Both the position numbers and the translations under genes were made by a program. A stretch of DNA of 32,776 nucleotides from CAYHDV01 sp047619465. GTDB lineage: Bacteria > Patescibacteriota > Minisyncoccia > Phycocordibacterales > CSBR16-119. The stretch spans positions 1-32,776 of the forward strand of contig JBLHJW010000004.1 of NCBI GenBank assembly GCA_047619465.1, given 5' to 3'. Of the stretch, positions 14,912-22,315 are shown piece after piece (the stretch's first letter is position 1; every line of letters begins with the position of its first letter). A model generated the notes under the pieces. It made no database searches, had not been told where the DNA came from, and saw only the letters and a program-made list of their open reading frames with translations.

Positions 14912-17900
14912 TTAATCTTGAGATGCTTTTAAACAAACTGCGCTTAGCCAAATATCTCCACTAACCTGATTATCATTATCAACACATTGAATAGTCCAAC
15001 CTTGCCTACCTTGAGCAAGAGGACTATCTAACGCGGGAACCGTACAGGTATCAATTACGGCTATACTATCATTTAAAGGATCAGCAGTACAATTATTTGC
15101 GCCAAAATTCAAACCAGGAAATGGCTGAGATATATCTACATCACCATTTTCGCAATCTCCTCCTCCGCCAATTACAATATAATTTGCTGGACAATATACA
15201 TTTCTAATCCCTGTACCAGCGAACTTTGACCTAACTCGAACAATATTTTTAGCAACAACAGGTCCTGGTTCTTCCCATAGAGCTGTACCTCCTGAACCTT
15301 CAGCTGTTAGAATTTTACCAGTTTGAGGATCATCTCCTGTAACCTTAAGGCGATCTGTTTTAACTTGATCATTTATAAAGGCGTTATTACCGTAGAAGTT
15401 ACCTTCTTGACCTTCTACGTAAGAAGGTATTACCTCATACTTAATTGCATAGAATTTATAATCTGAACCAACAAAAAAGTTTTCTTGCCCAGGCACAGCA
15501 TTTACAGCGTTTAGGAATATTTCATATGCCACATGACCCACCTCCACTCCTGGAGACATTGAAGCAGAAAGAACTGGTGCATTAACATCACAATCAAGAT
15601 TCTTAAGGGCAGAAGGAGTATCAAAATCATCATTGGCCAGCGGACAATCGTTCGAGCTAACGTTCCATGTACTCATGGTGTTCCAGGGACTAGGTGTAAA
15701 TCCACAATTAATGTTTGTTACATCTACGCCTTGCACAGAATCAATAAAATCTTGAGCATTAACAGTTCCTCCGGTTTCCCCAGGAAGCTGAGTTACAGTT
15801 CCTCCACCACCGTTACAAGTAATGATTTGCTGTTGCTGGAAAATTTTACCGTGAAGTGATGGATCTACACCAAATGGTGAGCTAGCTCGAACATTTCCAG
15901 TAACGTTTACATCCACTCCAGAAGAGGAGTTCACACCTACCCAGACCGGCTGATTATCATTTGCCCCCTCTTTTATAACAAATGACCCATCTCCATTAAA
16001 CCTAGCAAGGTAACCAGGGCCTGAATTATTTACATTTATTCCGCCCTGATCAACAGTTAATATATCCCCGAAGGTTCCAGACCCGCCAACTGTGATCTTT
16101 TCACCAAAGTTACCTCTACCTTGCACATCTAGATGTCCTTTATTCAAATCTCCGCCGTTCTGTAGTCTTGCATTTCCTATCAGAAGTGTGTCCCCCATGG
16201 ACAAGATTCCTCCAAAATTCCAAAACCCATTATTGGTGAATGTTAATCCGCTTTCATAAACAGCCAATCCTTTATCATCTTCAGTTGGGTCGGTAGCCAT
16301 AACCTCAAACATTGTCGACACAGATGAAAGATTATATGGTTCTGAAATTCTAACTCTGTCACCATCGTTTGCGAGAAGATTGTTTGCTATCCAGCCATTT
16401 CCTGTTGCTAGATAGTCAGATGCTGACCATCGTAGTGTATCTGAGTCTTCTCCAAGTTCAAATCCTGGATTTCCTTCATCGTTATCTGTAAGTGAAGCAC
16501 AGTCTGGGTCTCCCAAACCTTGAAGAGTGTAGTCAAAGTCGGTAAAACCATCTCCATCGTTGTCAATATTGTCATTACACTTTGCTCTTGGGAACCTCCA
16601 TCCTATATCACCATCTCCATTTATAGATGTAAGAACCTTGTGAACCACAGGTTGCTCATTTGGCTCATCACCACTGAATCTAAATCCCCCCTGAAGATCT
16701 AGAGTGGCCTGTGGACTTACTGTGCCTAGACCTGTTCTACCATCCAGAACAGCAAAGACAGCTTGATCGTCTATTGTGTGAAACCCAGGATTGTATCCAC
16801 CAAGACCAATTCCGACAGAACCACTTCCATTTACGACTACATCTTGACCAATGGCGACTGTATTCAGACTATTTGCTTCGTTACCTGAACCAAATGCCGC
16901 AGAGTTGGTTCCTGTTGCTTTGGTGGATACTCCAAAAGCAACTGAGTTGTTTCCACTTGCTGTGGTGCTGTTACCAAAAGCGGCAGAGACCATACCAGTA
17001 GCTTTTGCTTTAAAACCAAGAGCAATAGATATCTCTCCAGTTGCCTCTGACTCTCTACCACCCGCTATAGAATTAATCCCACTTGAAATGTTGTCTAGTC
17101 CAATCGTTACATTCGATCCTGTGTTTTTTATAAAATCACTTGAAACCCACTTCTGTAGTGTGTCATCCCATCGAAGAGTTTCGTCTGGACCACCATTGTC
17201 TACAACAACACCTGACTCATCATTGTCGTTTGCATCTACACACTGTGCGTCATTGTCTACGGCAGGAATAATAGTGTTGTTGAAGTCTATGTTTCCATCT
17301 CCATCGTTGTCTATTCCATCCTTACACTGAGCAACACCAGAGTTAGACTCGTCGTTGTCGCTTGCGCTTATACAATCAGAATCACCAAACCCGGCGTTTT
17401 GGTTGTAGTCAGTATATCCGTCACCATCATTATCTATCAAATCAGAACATTGAGGTAGTATTTCCATCTCGAACATATCTTCTGGTCCAGAACATCCTGG
17501 GTCAGCATCAAAGAAAGTACCCCCGATAGTATACCCACCATAGTCAGCAAAACCGTTCCCGTCATTATCTATACCATCGTTACACTGTGCTACAGGAGAA
17601 GACTCACTTGTACCATTTACTACTGAACAGTTTGTATCATCATAATCAGTGTCTCCATCGCCGTCGTTGTCGATACCATCATCACACTCTTTTGAAGATC
17701 TCCATTCGACATTTCCATTACTGTCTATAGAAGTCAAAACCTTTCCAGCTAGAGGAGTGTTACCACTGTTGTTTTGGTCGCCTCTATATTTAAAAGTACC
17801 ATCAAAGTCCACGAAACTATTAGCCACAACTAGCTCTCCATTCTCCATATAGGCGAAAGAATCAGATAGATTCAAACCTCCATTTTTAATTTTAACATTC

Positions 17901-18499
17901 CCTGTTTCTATAGAAGTTAGAGGGCTTCCCTGTAAGTTTGGGTCTCCGAAAAATGCACTGTATTTGTTTACAGAATAATCTTCTCGAACAACTCCGTTCT
18001 GATCCACAACTAGTCCTAGATCAGTATCGAGTAGCTTGGCCTTAAATAGATCTATTCCATTGCTCTTTCTTTCAATAAAGACTGTTTTACCATCATTTTT
18101 AAGAAGTCCGTTTGATACCCATTCGTTGCCATCATATCGGAGCGTCTCATTTTTGAGACCGCCGGCAAGAGTGAACATTAGACTCTCCCAGTCGGTTATA
18201 CACCCATTCAATGTGTGGTTATATACACCACCTGATATACCACCGAAACAGTATCCGTCTCCTTGTGAGTTTGTAGAGTATCTCGACATAGACATAGACG
18301 TATTAGACTCTACCGCACCGTCTGTATAAAAATCACCAAGCTTTGTCTGGCTTGTTGCACCGACATTAATAGGAGCAAGAGCATTGTTATCTGGAAATGC
18401 TGCTGTTGGAGCTTCCCAGACTTGAGCTGATACACCCATTCCAAAAAGGAGGAATGTAATTGCTAATATCGACGTAATTGTTTTTGGTAGATAATTCAT
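14912..18499 (-). CDS. large modular secreted adhesin with YadA-like head and DNDGDG repeats
   Basis: 1195 residues. A signal peptide is clear (hydrophobic 8-23, cleavage near VSAQ at 26). Three related modules follow, each starting with an LRWD..W.SN.LL.NDG-type segment (about 119, 441 and 688) and closing with a KVLTSI..(D/N)G.(V/I).WR-type segment (about 253, 621 and 1062). The first two are followed by Ca-binding-type DGIDNDGDG repeats with paired Cys (four copies at about 271-427, one at 640-675). Residues about 474-570 are YadA-head-like, with a 14-residue period (SVAFGVSTKATGTNSAAFGS). The C-terminus (about 1085-1195) is Cys-rich, with YCPANYIVIGGGGDCENG. It lacks a translocator barrel, so it is not an autotransporter. 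Attachment to other cells is inferred. Confidence 0.85.
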   Translation of the reverse strand: MNYLPKTITSILAITFLLFGMGVSAQVWEAPTAAFPDNNALAPINVGATSQTKLGDFYTDGAVESNTSMSMSRYSTNSQGDGYCFGGISGGVYNHTLNGCITDWESLMFTLAGGLKNETLRYDGNEWVSNGLLKNDGKTVFIERKSNGIDLFKAKLLDTDLGLVVDQNGVVREDYSVNKYSAFFGDPNLQGSPLTSIETGNVKIKNGGLNLSDSFAYMENGELVVANSFVDFDGTFKYRGDQNNSGNTPLAGKVLTSIDSNGNVEWRSSKECDDGIDNDGDGDTDYDDTNCSVVNGTSESSPVAQCNDGIDNDGNGFADYGGYTIGGTFFDADPGCSGPEDMFEMEILPQCSDLIDNDGDGYTDYNQNAGFGDSDCISASDNDESNSGVAQCKDGIDNDGDGNIDFNNTIIPAVDNDAQCVDANDNDESGVVVDNGGPDETLRWDDTLQKWVSSDFIKNTGSNVTIGLDNISSGINSIAGGRESEATGEISIALGFKAKATGMVSAAFGNSTTASGNNSVAFGVSTKATGTNSAAFGSGNEANSLNTVAIGQDVVVNGSGSVGIGLGGYNPGFHTIDDQAVFAVLDGRTGLGTVSPQATLDLQGGFRFSGDEPNEQPVVHKVLTSINGDGDIGWRFPRAKCNDNIDNDGDGFTDFDYTLQGLGDPDCASLTDNDEGNPGFELGEDSDTLRWSASDYLATGNGWIANNLLANDGDRVRISEPYNLSSVSTMFEVMATDPTEDDKGLAVYESGLTFTNNGFWNFGGILSMGDTLLIGNARLQNGGDLNKGHLDVQGRGNFGEKITVGGSGTFGDILTVDQGGINVNNSGPGYLARFNGDGSFVIKEGANDNQPVWVGVNSSSGVDVNVTGNVRASSPFGVDPSLHGKIFQQQQIITCNGGGGTVTQLPGETGGTVNAQDFIDSVQGVDVTNINCGFTPSPWNTMSTWNVSSNDCPLANDDFDTPSALKNLDCDVNAPVLSASMSPGVEVGHVAYEIFLNAVNAVPGQENFFVGSDYKFYAIKYEVIPSYVEGQEGNFYGNNAFINDQVKTDRLKVTGDDPQTGKILTAEGSGGTALWEEPGPVVAKNIVRVRSKFAGTGIRNVYCPANYIVIGGGGDCENGDVDISQPFPGLNFGANNCTADPLNDSIAVIDTCTVPALDSPLAQGRQGWTIQCVDNDNQVSGDIWLSAVCLKASQD
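16790..17092 (-). repeat. YadA-head-like repeat region
   Basis: Encodes roughly seven degenerate copies of a 14-residue unit ending in A.G or AFG (IALGFKAKATG, AFGNSTTASG, AFGVSTKATG, AFGSGNEANS, AIGQDVVVNG). This periodicity is the left-handed beta-roll of trimeric adhesin heads. Confidence 0.8.
17219..17689 (-). repeat. four tandem C..GIDNDGDG..D repeats
   Basis: The units centre on IDNDGDGDTDYDDTNC, IDNDGNGFADY, IDNDGDGYTDYN and IDNDGDGNIDFN. Spaced Asp residues suit calcium binding, and the flanking Cys suit disulfides. A fifth unit lies at about 16475-16582. Confidence 0.8.
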
Positions 18500-18609
18500 A
18501 TAATAATAGATGATGACTAAGTGGTTAATAATTTTTTTAATATCAGTGTATATTTTACAACACTTTTACGTTTATCAGTACAAGGCATGTGTGCATATGT
18601 GGAAAACTG

Positions 18610-18638
18610 TTGACTTGTTTGAGAATATATACTAAAAT
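18610..18638 (+). promoter_or_regulatory. promoter of the 18667 gene
   Basis: TTGACT (18610-18615), a 17-base spacer and TAAAAT (18633-18638), with a leader of about 22 bases before the ATG. It lies in the 167-base divergent gap shared with the adhesin gene. Confidence 0.6.
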
Positions 18639-18666
18639 AAATTTAAATTAACAAAAGAATATCGTC

Positions 18667-19350
18667 ATGAAAAAACTTTTCCCTTTAATGATTGTTTTAT
18701 CAATCTTTGCCAAAGAGGCTTTGGCTCAACAATTCCCAGCGCCACCCGCAGGAGTAGTCTTTACCCTTTCACACGTGGAAGAACCTTCAGTTGACAACAA
18801 CTGGCAACATAAAGCTTTTGCCACAGTGTCAGAAACAGAGCCTGGTCTAGTAGATTGGACAAGGTATTCAGCATTTATTGAAGCTGAGGATTCAAATGGA
18901 ACCCTTTGGGCAAGCTCTCCTGGAGTATATCTTGGGTCAGACTCTAGTAATATCAGATGGACACTCAACAACATAAATCCATCAGAGAATTACGTGCTGT
19001 GGGGATACTTCAACCAGCACATTAGTAGTGGAGGAAGTGGAGCTCCAGTAGAATGGCAAGGCACATCGTCTATACCTTACAATTCAGTAGGTTTAACGAC
19101 CGGAGTCCAAGATTTGGAAACTTCCAAGCTAAACGTCTACCCAAATCCAACATCTACCGATGTTGTAGTTACAGGATTTAAAGATGTAGATGAGCAAATC
19201 TTCCTCTTTGACCTACTTGGAAATGTTGTCCTGCGAGTGCAGACAAACAAACTTGAAAAGGTTTCAATCGGACTAAGTGAACTTCCTGCTGGAATGTATA
19301 TTCTACAAACAAGCAAAGGATCACTGAAGATTACTAAAACTGGGATATAG
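18667..19350 (+). CDS. secreted protein with T9SS type-A-like sorting domain
   Basis: 227 residues. Signal peptide MKKLFPLMIVLSIFAKEALA, cleavage near 20. Residues about 25-145 form a beta-rich domain without a recognised family (FTLSHVEEPSVDNNWQH, WTLNNINPSENYVLWGYF). The last about 75 residues are a textbook type-A sorting domain: LNVYPNPTSTDVVVTG, then IFLFDLLGNVVLRVQ, then IGLSELPAGMYILQTS and SLKITKTGI. In Bacteroidetes this tag sends proteins through the type IX secretion system and onto the surface. The window holds no Por/Spr component, and CPR bacteria are not known to encode that system. The domain could be a transferred relic or used by a different anchoring route. It is a single-gene unit. 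Confidence 0.85.
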   Translation: MKKLFPLMIVLSIFAKEALAQQFPAPPAGVVFTLSHVEEPSVDNNWQHKAFATVSETEPGLVDWTRYSAFIEAEDSNGTLWASSPGVYLGSDSSNIRWTLNNINPSENYVLWGYFNQHISSGGSGAPVEWQGTSSIPYNSVGLTTGVQDLETSKLNVYPNPTSTDVVVTGFKDVDEQIFLFDLLGNVVLRVQTNKLEKVSIGLSELPAGMYILQTSKGSLKITKTGI

Positions 19351-19373
19351 AATATATATCCAACCCCTATTAC

Positions 19374-19402
19374 AAAGCGAAACCAATTGGTTTCGCTTTT
19401 TT
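19374..19402 (+). terminator. terminator of the 18667 gene
   Basis: Perfect palindrome with 13-base arms (AAAGCGAAACCAA / TTGGTTTCGCTTT, 19374-19399) and a T-run, 23 bases after the stop codon. Confidence 0.92.
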
Positions 19403-19465
19403 GTTTGGGTAATATACCCATAAAAACAATAGCAAAAATCGTCCTGACTAGCGCTTAGTGCGTTA

Positions 19466-19606
19466 TTCTGGATTATTTCGACAAGCTTGCAAAGACAAGT
19501 GTGGTGAGTTGTTTCTGGGTTGCTTCGAAAAGCTCGCAAAGACAAAGTAGAGTGGTTAATTCTGGATTGCTTCGTTCCTCGCAAAGACAAAGTGAACACT
19601 GTCAAA
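19466..19606. repeat. three tandem 47-bp repeats of the TGGATTGCTTCG..CTCGCAAAGACAA type
   Basis: Copies start at 19466, 19513 and 19560, exactly 47 bases apart. Shared cores are TTCTGGATTGCTTCG and GCTCGCAAAGACAAAG. On the minus strand they read GAGGAACGAAGCAATCCA-like, which translates to the SLRGTKQS peptides often seen in spurious ORFs of many genomes; this is a widely distributed dispersed repeat, not a gene. The 312-base gap 19351-19662 consists of the two terminators and this array. Confidence 0.85.
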
Positions 19607-19620
19607 GGAGCACTTAGATA

Positions 19621-19651
19621 TTAAAACCCGCGCCAGAGGCGCGGGTTTTAA
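19621..19651. terminator. terminator of the 19663 surface-protein operon, symmetric
   Basis: Stem TTAAAACCCGCGCC / GGCGCGGGTTTTAA with loop AGA, 12 bases after the stop at 19663 on the minus strand. It is GC-rich in an AT-rich context. It can also block plus-strand read-through from the repeat array. Confidence 0.92.
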
Positions 19652-19662
19652 TATTCATTGCT

Positions 19663-21636
19663 TTAGATCTCTTCGAAGATAATATCTGGATCTGGTGTTC
19701 CTGGTGGTTGTGTTGGTGGTGGGCAACTTTGACCTCCGTTGATAATAGTAACTGGAATTGCATTAATGTCTGGTTGATTGCTTACAGGATTAATACAACT
19801 CAATGTGTAGTGTCCAACTGGCATTCCAGAATATTGACCTGTTATGCTTGATTGACCTGTTACATATGGAGGAGCTAGTTGTCCTGAAACAAGAGGGTTT
19901 AACATGATTGGATTGTTGTTCACATCTAACTCATATACTTCAAGAGTACACCCTAGAGGTTCTACAGAAAGGGCTAATTGCCAAGCAAGCCATGTTGTGG
20001 ATTGAGCAGTCTGCACACAAGGGTCAGCACTAAGGATTATTGTTGTGTCCAAGGCCTGATGTGTAACCTCAACTATGTTTGATAGTTCATCTATGTTTAG
20101 AGGTGTACTGTTTGTAACACCAACACTTGAACAATCGAGTCTTAGGTAGGTAGGTGAGGTTGAAACCTCTAGAAGAATGCTGTTTGAAAGAGGTGTCTGA
20201 ACATTCCTATCCTGATAAGGAATACCTCCATAAGGGGCTATAATGTTTCCTTGAGCATCCACCTCTTTAAGGTCGCAGCTTGAATATGGAGTATTTGAAT
20301 ACCAGTTTGGTGAGGTTATGTAATCTCCGCCTTGATTTATTTGAATAGAGTTTGGATTTATTACAAGGTCAATTGAATCTCGGTAAACATCCAGATAAGC
20401 AGTATCATCTACTGGATTTGGGTACTCTGCAAGGTCACTGGCGTCGCAAGAAATAGTATAACCAAAGTTTGCTGGGGTGACTTCAAAGAGTGTGTTTGTG
20501 TAAGAGCCACTACTAGCTGTATTGTCAAAAGCGTTAATCCAATCAGGATCTACTCCTTGATACTGAACACTTGCGACAACCTCGCAAGATGCAAGATCTA
20601 CATTGTTTAGGTTCCAAGAAACAGTAAATGGCTCTCCTATTGAAACGATGTCAGAGTTTAAGCTATTTACTTGAACATCAACAGCAGGTGTCTGACCGAC
20701 GTAAACTCTTGCAATTCTGTACTCTGTGTTTCCATTAGGTTTAACACACGAAATCTCATAGTCTGTATTCTCATTAAGAGGGCCTGTATTGAAATTACCG
20801 TTTGGAAGACGAGTGACTGGTGTAAACCAATCGTTCGGTACAGCATTGACGGGATCTGGAGATACAGTAACGGCGCTACATGAGGTAAATCCGTTTGATT
20901 GCCAAGTTAGTGTGTCGCTTGTCCCTTCTTCAATAGGAGATGAGACTGAAGAGCCAGCTACAAAAGTAAGTGCTCCTGGGTTTAATATTGCTAGAGGGTC
21001 AGTGTGTGTGGCAAAGTTTAGCCACCCTATAAGTTTCCCTCCCCAAGCTGCTCCTTCTATGTCTCCTGAAATAGGATCATAGTAAACACCGTACTCCTCA
21101 CCCCCAGTAGTTGTACCACTCATACTTATACACCCATTCCAAAAGTCGTTTGGTCCTGTTGGAGCAACTATAGCTCGTGCCCAACCAGAAAATAAATGGG
21201 ATCCATTGGGTTCTGGTGTTGAAGAAAACTTGGCCTGCGGGCCGCAGATATCAGCTCCCTCAAATGGACCTATCACCGTTGGATCAAAAGTTATCCAACC
21301 TAGGTTTTCTATTCCAGCCCATCCATGACCTGAAAGATTTCCAAAGGTTGGTTCACTCTGGTCTATTTCTAGACTTGCTCCAAAATCAAAAGCTCCACAG
21401 TTACCAGCAACATTACAATGATTAAAAGAAACCCATCCAAAGTTTGAACCCCATGTAGCAGAATCCTCAGCGGGATCTCCAGTTTGCCAACCAGTCAGTC
21501 CATCAAATATATTTGGACCATGATTTGCAAAAATCCCTTGAGAAAAAGAGAAAGCCAACATCAGAAAAACAAAAACAGCAGTAATGATAAATGACTTCTT
21601 GTTTTCTTTAATGATGGATTTTGAGCTTTTTTTCAT
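19663..21636 (-). CDS. large secreted surface protein with GW-rich head and Ig-like domains
   Basis: 657 residues. The N-terminus is basic with a hydrophobic stretch (about 15-36), a signal peptide ending near IFANHG. Residues about 45-210 carry aromatic repeats of the form SNFGWVSFN, ENLGWITFDP, FSGWARAI and LIGWLNFA, a motif set common in predicted Parcubacteria surface proteins. Residues about 222-640 form three or four Ig-like units, each with paired Cys and a 'GEPFTVSWNLNN..SCEV' pattern. The end is Pro-rich (CPPPTQPPGTPDPD), with no membrane anchor or sortase motif. It is the last gene of an operon with two small repeat-tailed membrane proteins (three-base gap upstream), which suggests they act together at the envelope. 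Function unknown. Confidence 0.82.
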   Translation of the reverse strand: MKKSSKSIIKENKKSFIITAVFVFLMLAFSFSQGIFANHGPNIFDGLTGWQTGDPAEDSATWGSNFGWVSFNHCNVAGNCGAFDFGASLEIDQSEPTFGNLSGHGWAGIENLGWITFDPTVIGPFEGADICGPQAKFSSTPEPNGSHLFSGWARAIVAPTGPNDFWNGCISMSGTTTGGEEYGVYYDPISGDIEGAAWGGKLIGWLNFATHTDPLAILNPGALTFVAGSSVSSPIEEGTSDTLTWQSNGFTSCSAVTVSPDPVNAVPNDWFTPVTRLPNGNFNTGPLNENTDYEISCVKPNGNTEYRIARVYVGQTPAVDVQVNSLNSDIVSIGEPFTVSWNLNNVDLASCEVVASVQYQGVDPDWINAFDNTASSGSYTNTLFEVTPANFGYTISCDASDLAEYPNPVDDTAYLDVYRDSIDLVINPNSIQINQGGDYITSPNWYSNTPYSSCDLKEVDAQGNIIAPYGGIPYQDRNVQTPLSNSILLEVSTSPTYLRLDCSSVGVTNSTPLNIDELSNIVEVTHQALDTTIILSADPCVQTAQSTTWLAWQLALSVEPLGCTLEVYELDVNNNPIMLNPLVSGQLAPPYVTGQSSITGQYSGMPVGHYTLSCINPVSNQPDINAIPVTIINGGQSCPPPTQPPGTPDPDIIFEEI

Positions 21637-21639
21637 ATA

Positions 21640-21924
21640 TTATTGCTTATTAAAAAATTCAAGAGATTCTTGCCTCTGTTCTTCTGTGATCGGCTCTGTT
21701 GGTTGAGAGCTAGCGAAGAATTCCAAGGCTTCTTGTTTTTGTTCTTCTGTGATCGGTTCTGTTGGTTGAGAGCTAGCAAAAAACTCCAAGGCTTCACGCT
21801 TCTGCTTGTTTGTTAAACCAAACTCGTCCGCCTTCTGATTATTAATCCTGACCATAAAAATCACTAGCAGGGCAATGATAGTCAACGAAACAGCGGAGAT
21901 AATTATTTTGGTTTTATGATTCAT
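21640..21924 (-). CDS. small membrane-anchored protein with 21-residue repeats (paralogue A)
   Basis: 94 residues. The N-terminus MNHKTKIIISAVSLTIIALL gives one membrane helix (about 6-26), with the rest predicted outside. The tail has two full and one partial copy of a 21-residue unit: ITEEQKQEALEFFASSQPTEP, preceded by LTNKQKREALEFFASSQPTEP and followed by ITEEQRQESLEFFNKQ. Each unit looks like a short amphipathic helix capped by T.E and separated by a Pro linker. The encoding DNA is repeated at 63 bases with near identity (21678-21740, 21741-21803), so duplication is recent. Its neighbour at 21936 has the same plan. It lies three bases upstream of the large Ig-like protein. I recognise no family. 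Confidence 0.8.
   Translation of the reverse strand: MNHKTKIIISAVSLTIIALLVIFMVRINNQKADEFGLTNKQKREALEFFASSQPTEPITEEQKQEALEFFASSQPTEPITEEQRQESLEFFNKQ
21678..21803 (-). repeat. 63-bp tandem coding repeat
   Basis: Two near-identical copies starting GTTCTTCTGTGATCGG at 21678 and 21741, encoding the ITEEQ..EALEFFASSQPTEP unit. Confidence 0.85.
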
Positions 21925-21935
21925 AGGGTGGTTAT

Positions 21936-22241
21936 TTATTCAGGTCGTTGAATTGAGTCTAAAATACTCTGTTGCTCTTCTTCTGTTAGACTAGGACCTG
22001 GATCAGTATTCATTATATTGGCTATCATTTCGTCTTGTTGATCCTGGGTCAAACTAGGACCTGGCTCAGTATTGATAATACTATTTATAACCTCCTGCTG
22101 TTGCTCCTCAGTAAGAGTGAAACTAGAAGATGGCTCTTCTAGATTGTCTTGATTGTCTTTTGCAAATAGAAACATTGCAAGAAGAACAAGTATTGCTAGA
22201 GACAGGATGGTAATAATTATTTGTTTGGTTTTGTGGCTCAT
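21936..22241 (-). CDS. small membrane-anchored protein with 21-residue repeats (paralogue B)
   Basis: 101 residues from the second of two adjacent ATGs (22241), chosen because MSHKTK aligns with MNHKTK of the downstream paralogue. One membrane helix (about 7-27, IIITILSLAILVLLAMFLFA) is followed by three 21-residue units: LTEEQQQEVINSIINTEPGPS, LTQDQQDEMIANIMNTDPGPS and LTEEEQQSILDSIQ. The period matches paralogue A although the sequences differ (GPS linkers instead of SSQPTEP). A 63-base DNA repeat is visible (CTAGGACCTG at 21991 and 22054). It is first in the three-gene operon, 11 bases before paralogue A. Its role is unknown; repeated short helices suggest multivalent binding. Confidence 0.8.
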   Translation of the reverse strand: MSHKTKQIIITILSLAILVLLAMFLFAKDNQDNLEEPSSSFTLTEEQQQEVINSIINTEPGPSLTQDQQDEMIANIMNTDPGPSLTEEEQQSILDSIQRPE

Positions 22242-22315
22242 CATATTATAGTTGATAACTATTATGTATTTATGATAGCACCATTTCTATCTCTCTACTT
22301 GTGGAAAATGTAAAA

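Noticed and set aside
14853..14951. N-terminal extension of TpiA
   Set aside because: It would be encoded by the adhesin terminator palindrome and its promoter; NWKMN at the usual distance from the ATG at 14852 decides the start.
16851..17330. Long plus-strand open frame opposite the adhesin
   Set aside because: It arises from the repetitive composition of the YadA-like and DNDGDG repeats; the minus-strand protein is clearly the real one.
19321..19605. Minus-strand frame containing SLRGTKQS-type peptides
   Set aside because: These are translations of the dispersed 47-bp repeat, a known source of spurious proteins.
19466..19606. Possible CRISPR array
   Set aside because: Only three units with no true spacers; the whole 47-base unit is repeated and there are no cas genes.
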